A stretch of DNA of 12,799 nt from Bacteroidales bacterium (GTDB lineage Bacteria; Bacteroidota; Bacteroidia; Bacteroidales; JAADGE01), in NCBI GenBank assembly GCA_024762915.1, contig JANTGL010000045.1, forward strand, positions 1 to 12,799, read 5' to 3'. Under the pieces are notes generated by a model. That model saw nothing but the letters and a program-made list of their open reading frames with translations, was not told the origin of the DNA and ran no database searches. Below, one piece after another: positions 6,745-12,799 of the stretch (position 1 is its first letter; every line of letters begins with the position of its first letter). The translations under genes and the position numbers were made by a program.

Positions 6745-8775
6745 ATGAAAATCTTAAGTCGCTTTATTTTCATTTTTGCAGTTACTGTTTTCTTGTCTAA
6801 TCAAGCAAAATCACAAGTTTATTATAATATAAATATTGCATTGGCCGATCCGGAGAATGTTGATTCACTCGATTTAAACAATGCTTATTTGGATAATCTG
6901 CCGAAAAATATCGGAAATCTGGAAAATTTAGTCTATCTGGACTTAAGTTTTAATAACTTAAAAAAACTTCCTTCAAGTTTTGCTAAACTAACCAAACTTG
7001 AAACTTTAATAATTGAAGAAAATCAATTAAAAGAACTTCCGAATAATTTCGGAAATCTTAAAAATTTAAGAATATTAAATCTCTCCAATAATAAAATTGC
7101 CGAGTTACCTAAAAACTTCCCGGAACTCATTAACTTAACGGAATTAAATCTTTCGCATAACAGAATTGTTGAAATCCCTAAAGAAATTTCTAAATTAAGT
7201 AACTTAAAAATATTGAACCTTTCAAAGAATAAAATTGTTGAAGTCGGGAATTTCAACAAATCAGAAAAATTAGAACTGTTAGATTTAAGCAAAAATAAAC
7301 TTGTTGAATTTCCGAAATCCGTCGTAAAAATTCCGAACCTTAAAGTTTTAAAATTAAATAAAAATAAAATTACGGCTTTAAGCGATAAAATTAAAGAGCT
7401 TAAAAATTTGGAAGAATTGGATATGGAATATAATAAAATGGATGCTTTTCATCCGGTTATTTATGAACAAACTAATCTCACACGAATTAATTTCGGATTT
7501 AATAAAATAAAAGCAATTCCGAAAGGACTGCTTGAAACGGACACGCTGAAATATCTTGATTTAAGAGGAAATAAAATCCCTTCAAAACAAATAAAAGAAT
7601 TGCGTGATTCATTAGTGAATTGTGATATTAATATGCGCTTGAATACCAACGAACTTCAAAGTGCCGTTGAATATACATCAATGGAGGAAGCACTTAAAAA
7701 ACCTGAAAGTGTTTACATTTTAAGTTTAATAAATACGCCGGTTATCCCGAAAGAAATAGTGAAATTTTCTAATTTACAATCATTAAATTTAGAAGATAAT
7801 AATATTTCAAAACTTCCTTATCAGATCGGAGAATTAACAAATCTTGAGATATTAAAATTAGCAAGAAACAGTATTTCCGTAATTCCGAAAGCAATTAAAC
7901 GACTGAAGCATTTAAAAATGTTAGATTTAAGGGATAATGAAATTTCCTCTGTTCCCGAAGATATCGGGGAATTAAAAGAATTGCAATACATTGACTTGAG
8001 ACAAAATAATTTAAGCTCATTGCCGCAAGCTATTTGTAATCTTCCGAATCTTGAAGTATTAAGTATTGAATCGAACAGTATTACTCAACTTCCCGAAAAT
8101 ATCGGAAATTTAAAAAATCTTGTTACGCTTTTTGCTGCTAAAAATAAATTAGAAATGCTTCCGAAAAGCATCGGAGGATTAAAAAATTTAACGGAATTAG
8201 ACATCAATCAAAATGTAAATTTAAGTGAACTTCCGAAAGAAATCGGGAAATTGGAAAACTTGATAAAACTTTCTGCCGGTAACAATAATCTGAAAAAAAT
8301 TCCGAAAGAAATCGGTGATATCAGAAATCTTTCCGATATTAATTTTCACGGAAACTTTTTAGATTCACTTCCTGCAAGTCTCAGCAATCTTGAATATTTA
8401 ATTATTTTAGACCTCAGCTCCAATAAGTTTGAGACTTTTCCTGTTGTCGTGACTGAAATACCCAATTTAAATAAGCTTTCGGCAAGTGATAATAAATTTA
8501 AAACCTTACCTCCCGAAATCGGGAATTTAATGTTTCTTGAAGAATTGGATTTATTCGGGAATCAATTGACTGAAATCCCGAAAGAAATAGGAATGATGGA
8601 ATCTTTATCAATATTAAATCTTTTCGGTAATCAATTAACAAAACTTCCGCCCGAATTTGCAAATTGTCTCAGTATTCGTTCTGTTGATTTGAGAATGAAC
8701 CCGATTAACGAAGGGGAGAAATATAAAATTAAGACCTATGTGAACGGAGCAGAAGTCAGGTTTTCATCCGAATAA
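6745..8775 (+). CDS. Secreted leucine-rich-repeat protein with two capped LRR arrays
   Basis: From ATG 6745 the protein has 676 residues. A signal peptide (about 1-24, ending QAKSQ) is followed almost entirely by 23-residue leucine-rich repeats of the type LPKEIGNLKNLxxLxLxxNxL. There are two arrays. Array 1 has an entry cap (IALADPENVDSLDL, 31-44), about ten repeats, and an exit segment LDLRGNKIPSKQIKELRDSL (271-290). After a short linker (about 298-312), array 2 has a matching entry cap (EALKKPESVYILSL, 315-328), about fourteen repeats, and a matching exit segment starting VDLRMNPINEGEKYK (647-661). There is no lipobox cysteine, no C-terminal sorting domain and no second membrane helix, so I infer a periplasmic or otherwise released protein. 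LRR surfaces usually bind proteins or glycans; the ligand is unknown. The gene follows the sensor phosphatase, which could make the two partners, but that is inference. The in-frame TTG at 6682 overlaps the upstream gene and is rejected. Confidence 0.9.
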   Translation: MKILSRFIFIFAVTVFLSNQAKSQVYYNINIALADPENVDSLDLNNAYLDNLPKNIGNLENLVYLDLSFNNLKKLPSSFAKLTKLETLIIEENQLKELPNNFGNLKNLRILNLSNNKIAELPKNFPELINLTELNLSHNRIVEIPKEISKLSNLKILNLSKNKIVEVGNFNKSEKLELLDLSKNKLVEFPKSVVKIPNLKVLKLNKNKITALSDKIKELKNLEELDMEYNKMDAFHPVIYEQTNLTRINFGFNKIKAIPKGLLETDTLKYLDLRGNKIPSKQIKELRDSLVNCDINMRLNTNELQSAVEYTSMEEALKKPESVYILSLINTPVIPKEIVKFSNLQSLNLEDNNISKLPYQIGELTNLEILKLARNSISVIPKAIKRLKHLKMLDLRDNEISSVPEDIGELKELQYIDLRQNNLSSLPQAICNLPNLEVLSIESNSITQLPENIGNLKNLVTLFAAKNKLEMLPKSIGGLKNLTELDINQNVNLSELPKEIGKLENLIKLSAGNNNLKKIPKEIGDIRNLSDINFHGNFLDSLPASLSNLEYLIILDLSSNKFETFPVVVTEIPNLNKLSASDNKFKTLPPEIGNLMFLEELDLFGNQLTEIPKEIGMMESLSILNLFGNQLTKLPPEFANCLSIRSVDLRMNPINEGEKYKIKTYVNGAEVRFSSE

Positions 8776-8776
8776 A

Positions 8777-9736
8777 TTAATCTAAACTCAATCCGGATTT
8801 TTTACTTTCAGATACAATTTGCGCAAATTTTATCGGATCTAAATCAAGAAAAAAATAGTTTACGGGATTTACGGGCTTATCATTAAATCTTATTTCATAA
8901 TGCAAATGCGGAATTAGTGATTTCCCGGTCATGCCGACAGTTCCGATTTTTTGACCTTTTTTTACGGTTTTTCCGACGCCGACATTCAATTTATCCAAAT
9001 GTGCATAAACCGTTTTATAACCGTTTTTATGATTAATAACAATACGTTTTCCTAAACCTCTTTTTCTTCCCGATTTTTCCACTTTACCGTCGGCACAAGC
9101 AAAAACGACAGTCCCTTCAGGAACGGCAAAATCAATTCCCGGATGAAAAACCAATGATTTGTAGACTTGATCAATTCGTTCGCCGTATCCGTACACGGGA
9201 TATTTAAAATCAGAATTATAAACCGGCTGAATTGACGGTATATCTTTCTTTGATTTATCAACAGAATTTAAAACGTGTTTGTAAAATTCAGAAAATTTAG
9301 TTTTCTCGTTTTGAGCAGCTTTTCTGTTTTTTAAAAGTCTTTCCGTATTATTTTCAACAATTGATTTCGTATCCTTTTCAGAAAATTTTAAATACGGATT
9401 GTTGTTTTCAAAAGCAGTATTATCGGGTAAACTTTTAAAAACCGCCTGATAAATAATTTCATCCTTTTTTATCAATTCTTGCAAATATGCTTCATTCTGA
9501 ATTTTACGAGCCATTAATTTATCATATTGCTCTTGAAGAATTTGATTTTCAAAAGCTTTTTGTTTCTTAATATTAATATCAAAAAATAATACATAAACAA
9601 AAAATATACTTACGGCAATAATTAAAGAACCGATTATAACAGATAAAAAGCTTATTAATTGTTTTTGCCTTTTAGTGCGTTCGTTATTTTCAAACTCTAA
9701 AGTTTCGGGATTATATTTATATTTTCCGTGTGACAT
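8777..9736 (-). CDS. Membrane-anchored M23 (LytM-type) peptidoglycan endopeptidase
   Basis: From ATG 9736 the protein has 319 residues: a short basic cytoplasmic N-terminus (MSHGKYKYNPETLEF), one membrane helix at about 28-52, a helical and coiled periplasmic stalk at 55-160, and an M23 domain at about 175-295. The zinc and catalytic residues are all present: HPGID (H198, D202), AHL (H246) and HLHYE (H277, H279). It should therefore be an active peptidase cutting peptidoglycan cross-bridges from the periplasmic face, rather than a degenerate activator. The MSHGKYKYNPETL opening is characteristic of this Bacteroidota family. The in-frame TTG at 9754 is rejected because it lies inside the predicted -7 promoter box. 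The gene ends one base from the LRR gene's stop codon and is divergent from the PASTA gene, another peptidoglycan-related product. Confidence 0.92.
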   Translation of the reverse strand: MSHGKYKYNPETLEFENNERTKRQKQLISFLSVIIGSLIIAVSIFFVYVLFFDINIKKQKAFENQILQEQYDKLMARKIQNEAYLQELIKKDEIIYQAVFKSLPDNTAFENNNPYLKFSEKDTKSIVENNTERLLKNRKAAQNEKTKFSEFYKHVLNSVDKSKKDIPSIQPVYNSDFKYPVYGYGERIDQVYKSLVFHPGIDFAVPEGTVVFACADGKVEKSGRKRGLGKRIVINHKNGYKTVYAHLDKLNVGVGKTVKKGQKIGTVGMTGKSLIPHLHYEIRFNDKPVNPVNYFFLDLDPIKFAQIVSESKKSGLSLD

Positions 9737-9751
9737 TTTTAAAAATTTTGA

Positions 9752-9784
9752 CAAAGTTAAAAAAACTAAATCGTAAAAATCAAA
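9752..9784 (-). promoter_or_regulatory. Predicted promoter of the M23 peptidase gene
   Basis: On the minus strand TTTG (complement of 9781-9784) precedes TAACTTTG (complement of 9752-9759) by 21 bases, an exact match to both Bacteroidota promoter elements. Transcription would start near 9747, leaving a leader of only about 10 nt before ATG 9736. Confidence 0.7.
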
Positions 9785-9810
9785 TATTAGATAAATTTGA
9801 TTTATTTAGT

Positions 9811-9818
9811 TATTTTTG
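9811..9818 (+). promoter_or_regulatory. Possible -7 promoter box of the PASTA gene
   Basis: TATTTTTG matches TAnnTTTG and sits 43 bases before the ATG at 9862. No TTTG occurs at the usual 19-21 base distance upstream; the nearest, ending at 9799, is only 11 bases away. The call therefore rests on the -7 box and on the need for a promoter in this divergent 125-base gap. Confidence 0.35.
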
Positions 9819-9861
9819 CAAAACATAATTCTGAAATATTTTTTCAATTGAAAGGAAAAAC

Positions 9862-10656
9862 ATGAAATTCAAAAAGTTTATTAATTTTATTACACAAAAG
9901 AAATTCTTAATTCACTACGGTATTGCATTATCAGTTATCATTCTCGTTTTATCTGTTACGTTTTTAAGTTTAAGAATTTCAACACATCACGGTCAAACCC
10001 TTTCTGTTCCTGATTTCTCGGGAATGAAAATAAAGCAATCTCGAGAAATTGCAAATGCAAAAAACCTTCGAATTGAAGTCATTGATTCGGTTTATAACGG
10101 AGCCGGAAAAAGAGGAACAATTATAGATCAAAATCCGCCGCCTGATATTAAAGTAAAAGAAAACAGAAGAATTTTTGTGACGATAAAATCGGTATTACCG
10201 AAAATTATCAAAATGCCGAATTTCATTAGCACAACTTTAGTACAAGCAAAAGCAGATATTGAAACATACGGATTAAGAATCGGAAAATTAAGCTATGAAC
10301 CTTCAATTTTTGATAATGTCGTTTTAAAACAAAAATATAAAAATGCAGATATCGAACCGGGAACAGAAATTCCTCAAGGTGCTGATATAGAGCTTATTCT
10401 CGGAAAATCACATGATTTGGGAAATACCGTTACACCGGATATTTACGGATTAACTTTGGAAGAAGCAGAATTGGAAGCCGCAGATTTCATGTTAAATATA
10501 GGTACGGTTTTATACGACCAAACGGTGAAAACACATGATGACAGCATTGCAGCAAAAGTAATCAGACAAAGACCAAAACCAAACATTGTGTATGAACCCG
10601 GAGAACAAATTGATATTTGGTTAAGTTTACACTCCGATTCATTAAATATAAAATAA
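9862..10656 (+). CDS. Membrane-anchored protein with three PASTA domains
   Basis: The 264-residue protein has a basic cytoplasmic tail (MKFKKFINFITQKK), one membrane helix at about 18-38, and three tandem PASTA domains at about 45-110, 114-183 and 188-256. Each repeat shows the family pattern: a start like VPDFSGM, MPNFIST or TPDIYGL, a helix, then a turn such as DQNPPPDIKVKENRRI or QRPKPNIVYEPGEQI. PASTA domains bind uncross-linked peptidoglycan or beta-lactams in other bacteria and are commonly attached to Ser/Thr kinases or penicillin-binding proteins. Here neither is present, which is usual for the Bacteroidota form. A purine-rich AAAGGAAAAA lies just before the ATG and could assist initiation. 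In relatives this gene often neighbours rluD and a D-Ala-D-Ala ligase gene (recalled, not checked); neither is in this window. It is probably transcribed together with the next gene, 57 bases downstream. Confidence 0.9.
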   Translation: MKFKKFINFITQKKFLIHYGIALSVIILVLSVTFLSLRISTHHGQTLSVPDFSGMKIKQSREIANAKNLRIEVIDSVYNGAGKRGTIIDQNPPPDIKVKENRRIFVTIKSVLPKIIKMPNFISTTLVQAKADIETYGLRIGKLSYEPSIFDNVVLKQKYKNADIEPGTEIPQGADIELILGKSHDLGNTVTPDIYGLTLEEAELEAADFMLNIGTVLYDQTVKTHDDSIAAKVIRQRPKPNIVYEPGEQIDIWLSLHSDSLNIK

Positions 10657-10713
10657 TTAAAATATTCCCGGAGCTTTTACGTTCTTGATATGATTTATTA
10701 AATATTTTTCTAA

Positions 10714-12564
10714 ATGAAAATTTTTCTTTCTGTTCTCATAAGTTTACTGTTCACCTTTGATATTCTTGCTCAAGAATATACAATTTCGCTGAACGGCAAT
10801 CCTCAAATAAAATCTTATCTTAAGAAACATCCGAATTCCGAAAAAAAATATACTGCAAGCAAAGATCCTTTAGAATTACCTTTTTGGGATGATTTTTCCG
10901 ACAGCAATATGTATCCGAATTCAAATCTTTGGCAAGACCAAACCGCTTATATTAACAATACATTAGCAGTCAATCCGCCCTCAATCGGTGTTGCAACGAT
11001 GGATGCCGTTAATTCACAAGGTAATATCTATGAAAATGCCGATTACAATACTGAATTTATTGCTGATTCTTTAACGTCACAACCGATTAATTTAAATTAT
11101 CCCGGGAATACAACTATTTTTTTAAGTTTTTTTTATCAACCGCAAGGGATTGGTGATGCACCTGAATCGGAGGATTCTTTATTTCTGGAATTTTACGCTC
11201 CTGATGACGGGCAATGGAATGAAGTATGGTCGGTTGCGGGATCTGATAATAAAGACTTTACTTTTGTGATATTAGCTGTTGACGAAGATAAATATCTTAA
11301 AAATAATTTTCAATTCAGATTCAGAAATTATGCAAGTCTCGGAACATCAACCTATCCGAGTTTAGCAACAAATTGTGACTTTTGGCATATCGATTATGTG
11401 TATTTGAATAAAGACCGAACAATTAATGATACCGTATTTCATGACATTGCTTTTAACGCTCCCCTACACTCTCTGTTAACAAATTATGAGTCCGTCCCCT
11501 GGAAACATTATAAAGAAACAAGCTCACAAACTTTAAAATCGGATATTGACATTGCATTTAAAAATAACGATAATGTTTCGCGGCTTGTTGACAGTTTGAA
11601 TTTTATTTTGGAAGATTTAAACGGGAGTTCCGTAAATCAATATTGGTTTGCCGGAACATTTACCCCCTCACCTTTCCAACAATCTGACATAACTTTATCC
11701 GGACAACCGTTTTCTTTTCCGGAAAACACAAATAATTCTTCTGATTTTAAATTAACTGCACGAATTGTTACGGATACTTATGATTCTGCACAAAATAATT
11801 CAGTTTCTTACATTCAAACATTCAAAAACTATTACGCATATGATGACGGCAGTGCGGAAGCCGGCTACGGCATTTACGGAAACGGTACGAAATACGGACA
11901 AGTTGCCCTCAAATATGCCCCTTTAAAACAAGATTATTTAACCGGTGTATCTATGTATTTCACGCAAGCATTTCAAGATGCTTCTCAAAAATATTTTTGG
12001 ATTTATATTTGGAATGTTGACGAAAACGGTTTACCCGGCGATACCCTGAAGACGATTGAAGGCATTCGTCCCGAATACGAAGATGAGCTGAATAAATTTC
12101 ATTTTTATGAATTTGAAGAACCCATTCAAATTAACGAAGATTTTTTTATCGGTTGGACACAAACGACCGAAGATAAATTAAATATCGGTTTTGATTACAA
12201 TTCCGTAAATAACGATAAAGTGTATTACAATATATCGGGTGAATGGATACCATCTTCCGAACAAGGCAGTTTAATGATTCGACCCGTTTTCGGCGACACA
12301 CAAAGTTCCGTTTCGGAAATATCTCCCGAAGAATTAAGAATTTACCCGAATCCTGCCGGTAATTTTATACATCTTGATTTCAATAAAAATTCCGAAAAAA
12401 CATACAGTGCAGAAATATTTAATCTGCAAGGCAAACGTGTTTTTTACCGACAACATATTGAACAAAACACCTTAAATATTCAAAATCTGCAAAAAGGTAT
12501 TTATTTTATCAGAATAAGTGATAATCAATCGAAAACATACAGTTCGAAATTTATTAAAAATTGA
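10714..12564 (+). CDS. T9SS-exported protein with C-terminal type A sorting domain
   Basis: The 616-residue protein starts with a clear signal peptide (about 1-19, ending FDILAQ) and ends with a type A sorting domain of the type IX (Por) secretion system at about 540-616. That domain shows IYPNP (543-547), EIFNLQGKRV, LNIQNLQKGIYFIRI and a final KFIKN. Such proteins are carried across the outer membrane and usually anchored to the surface or released. The middle is rich in aromatic and acidic residues and looks like beta-sandwich material. It contains LPFWDDFSDS near 55-64 and a W/F/Y-rich stretch near 220-230 (NCDFWHIDYVYL), but I recognise no catalytic motif. Function is unassigned; structural or adhesive are options. 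It follows the PASTA gene closely on the same strand with no promoter seen between. No T9SS machinery gene is in the window. Confidence 0.88.
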   Translation: MKIFLSVLISLLFTFDILAQEYTISLNGNPQIKSYLKKHPNSEKKYTASKDPLELPFWDDFSDSNMYPNSNLWQDQTAYINNTLAVNPPSIGVATMDAVNSQGNIYENADYNTEFIADSLTSQPINLNYPGNTTIFLSFFYQPQGIGDAPESEDSLFLEFYAPDDGQWNEVWSVAGSDNKDFTFVILAVDEDKYLKNNFQFRFRNYASLGTSTYPSLATNCDFWHIDYVYLNKDRTINDTVFHDIAFNAPLHSLLTNYESVPWKHYKETSSQTLKSDIDIAFKNNDNVSRLVDSLNFILEDLNGSSVNQYWFAGTFTPSPFQQSDITLSGQPFSFPENTNNSSDFKLTARIVTDTYDSAQNNSVSYIQTFKNYYAYDDGSAEAGYGIYGNGTKYGQVALKYAPLKQDYLTGVSMYFTQAFQDASQKYFWIYIWNVDENGLPGDTLKTIEGIRPEYEDELNKFHFYEFEEPIQINEDFFIGWTQTTEDKLNIGFDYNSVNNDKVYYNISGEWIPSSEQGSLMIRPVFGDTQSSVSEISPEELRIYPNPAGNFIHLDFNKNSEKTYSAEIFNLQGKRVFYRQHIEQNTLNIQNLQKGIYFIRISDNQSKTYSSKFIKN

Positions 12565-12568
12565 TTTG

Positions 12569-12643
12569 CAAAAATACTTTGGTCTGGATTGATACGATTA
12601 CGGTGCCGGGTTTTATGATGCGCAACCTATTTGCTTGAAGTAA
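12569..12643 (+). pseudogene. Remnant of an Rhs/YD-repeat core domain
   Basis: Read in one frame, 12569-12625 gives QKYFGLD*YDYGAGFYDAQ. This closely resembles the Rhs-associated core signature of Bacteroidota (FGLxWYDYGARFYDAQ), with TGA at 12590-12592 where Trp (TGG) is expected and GGG at 12608-12610 where Arg is usual. The frame then leaves the family pattern (PICLK) and stops at 12641-12643. No other Rhs sequence is found on either side, so this is a short broken fragment and not a gene. It lies directly after the T9SS gene stop codon. The match is from memory of the motif, not a search. Confidence 0.6.
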
Positions 12644-12764
12644 TAACAATTGATTTTTTATGGAAAACTGTTTAGTGAAAAATAGTGCGACTAAGGCAGG
12701 AGCCATAGCCGAACGAGGAGCTTAAAGAACGTACTGAACATATTAATAATTCTATATACAGATA

Positions 12765-12799
12765 ATGAAAATTAAAACCTCAATATTTGTTTCGTTTTT
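12765..12799 (+). CDS. Start of an unidentified exported protein (cut by window edge)
   Basis: An ATG at 12765-12767 opens a frame, MKIKTSIFVSF, that runs to the window end. The basic start followed by hydrophobic residues looks like the beginning of a signal peptide or membrane anchor. Only eleven full codons are visible, so neither family nor function can be given, and it could still be a chance frame. The roughly 120-base DNA upstream shows no clear TAnnTTTG box. Confidence 0.4.
   Translation, partial: MKIKTSIFVSF

Noticed and set aside
6880..8700. Regular short repeats that might suggest a CRISPR or satellite array
   Set aside because: The period is 69 bases, is degenerate, and keeps one reading frame encoding 23-residue leucine-rich repeats.
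10682..10710. Promoter for the T9SS protein gene (TTG 10685-10687 and TATTTTTC 10703-10710)
   Set aside because: Spacing is only 15 bases, the box has a mismatch, and the transcript start would fall inside the coding region.
12660..12725. A 21-codon frame as a real small gene
   Set aside because: It is too short to support on its own, has no ribosome binding site, and lies in what looks like remnant DNA; it is kept only as a finding.

Overview
The window is AT-rich DNA from a member of the Bacteroidota, most likely a Bacteroidales- or Flavobacteriia-like lineage. Four things point there. One protein ends in a type IX secretion (Por) type A sorting domain. Several upstream regions carry the Bacteroidota promoter pattern TTTG / about 20 nt / TAnnTTTG. 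Shine-Dalgarno sequences are mostly absent before the starts. The gene families (AsmA-like, PIN-PhoH, FolC, membrane-anchored M23 peptidase, free-standing PASTA protein) have the form usual in this phylum. No tRNA, rRNA, CRISPR array or intact mobile element was seen.

Layout, left to right. A 5' fragment of an AsmA-like membrane-anchored protein runs leftward off the window (1-894, minus). A spacer follows that holds an unusual GC-rich folded element (919-966) and the strong intrinsic terminator of the next gene (1110-1137). A PIN-PhoH RNase/ATPase gene (minus) and folC (plus) are divergent and share a compact promoter region (2515-2571). folC most likely starts at GTG 2601. Next on the plus strand are a large sensor-phosphatase (TPR, transmembrane helix, PAS, SpoIIE/PP2C) and a secreted leucine-rich-repeat protein built from two complete capped LRR arrays. 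The LRR gene meets a convergent gene for a membrane-anchored M23 (LytM-type) peptidase with one base between the stop codons. That peptidase gene is divergent from a gene for a membrane-anchored protein with three PASTA domains, followed by a large T9SS-exported protein. The last 235 bases hold a decayed Rhs-core fragment with an in-frame stop, a locally GC-rich stretch, and the first codons of another gene.

How the genes may work together. Most of the window concerns the cell envelope: AsmA-like protein (inner face of the envelope), M23 peptidase and PASTA protein (peptidoglycan cleavage and binding), LRR and T9SS proteins (exported). The sensor-phosphatase next to the LRR gene looks like a periplasm-to-cytoplasm signalling module. 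Its TPR array is predicted outside the cytoplasmic membrane and its PAS plus PP2C phosphatase inside, with all metal-binding aspartates present. No STAS-domain substrate or anti-sigma kinase is encoded here, so its target is unknown. The least ordinary items are the doubled LRR protein beside this phosphatase, the 48-nt folded element, and the Rhs remnant.
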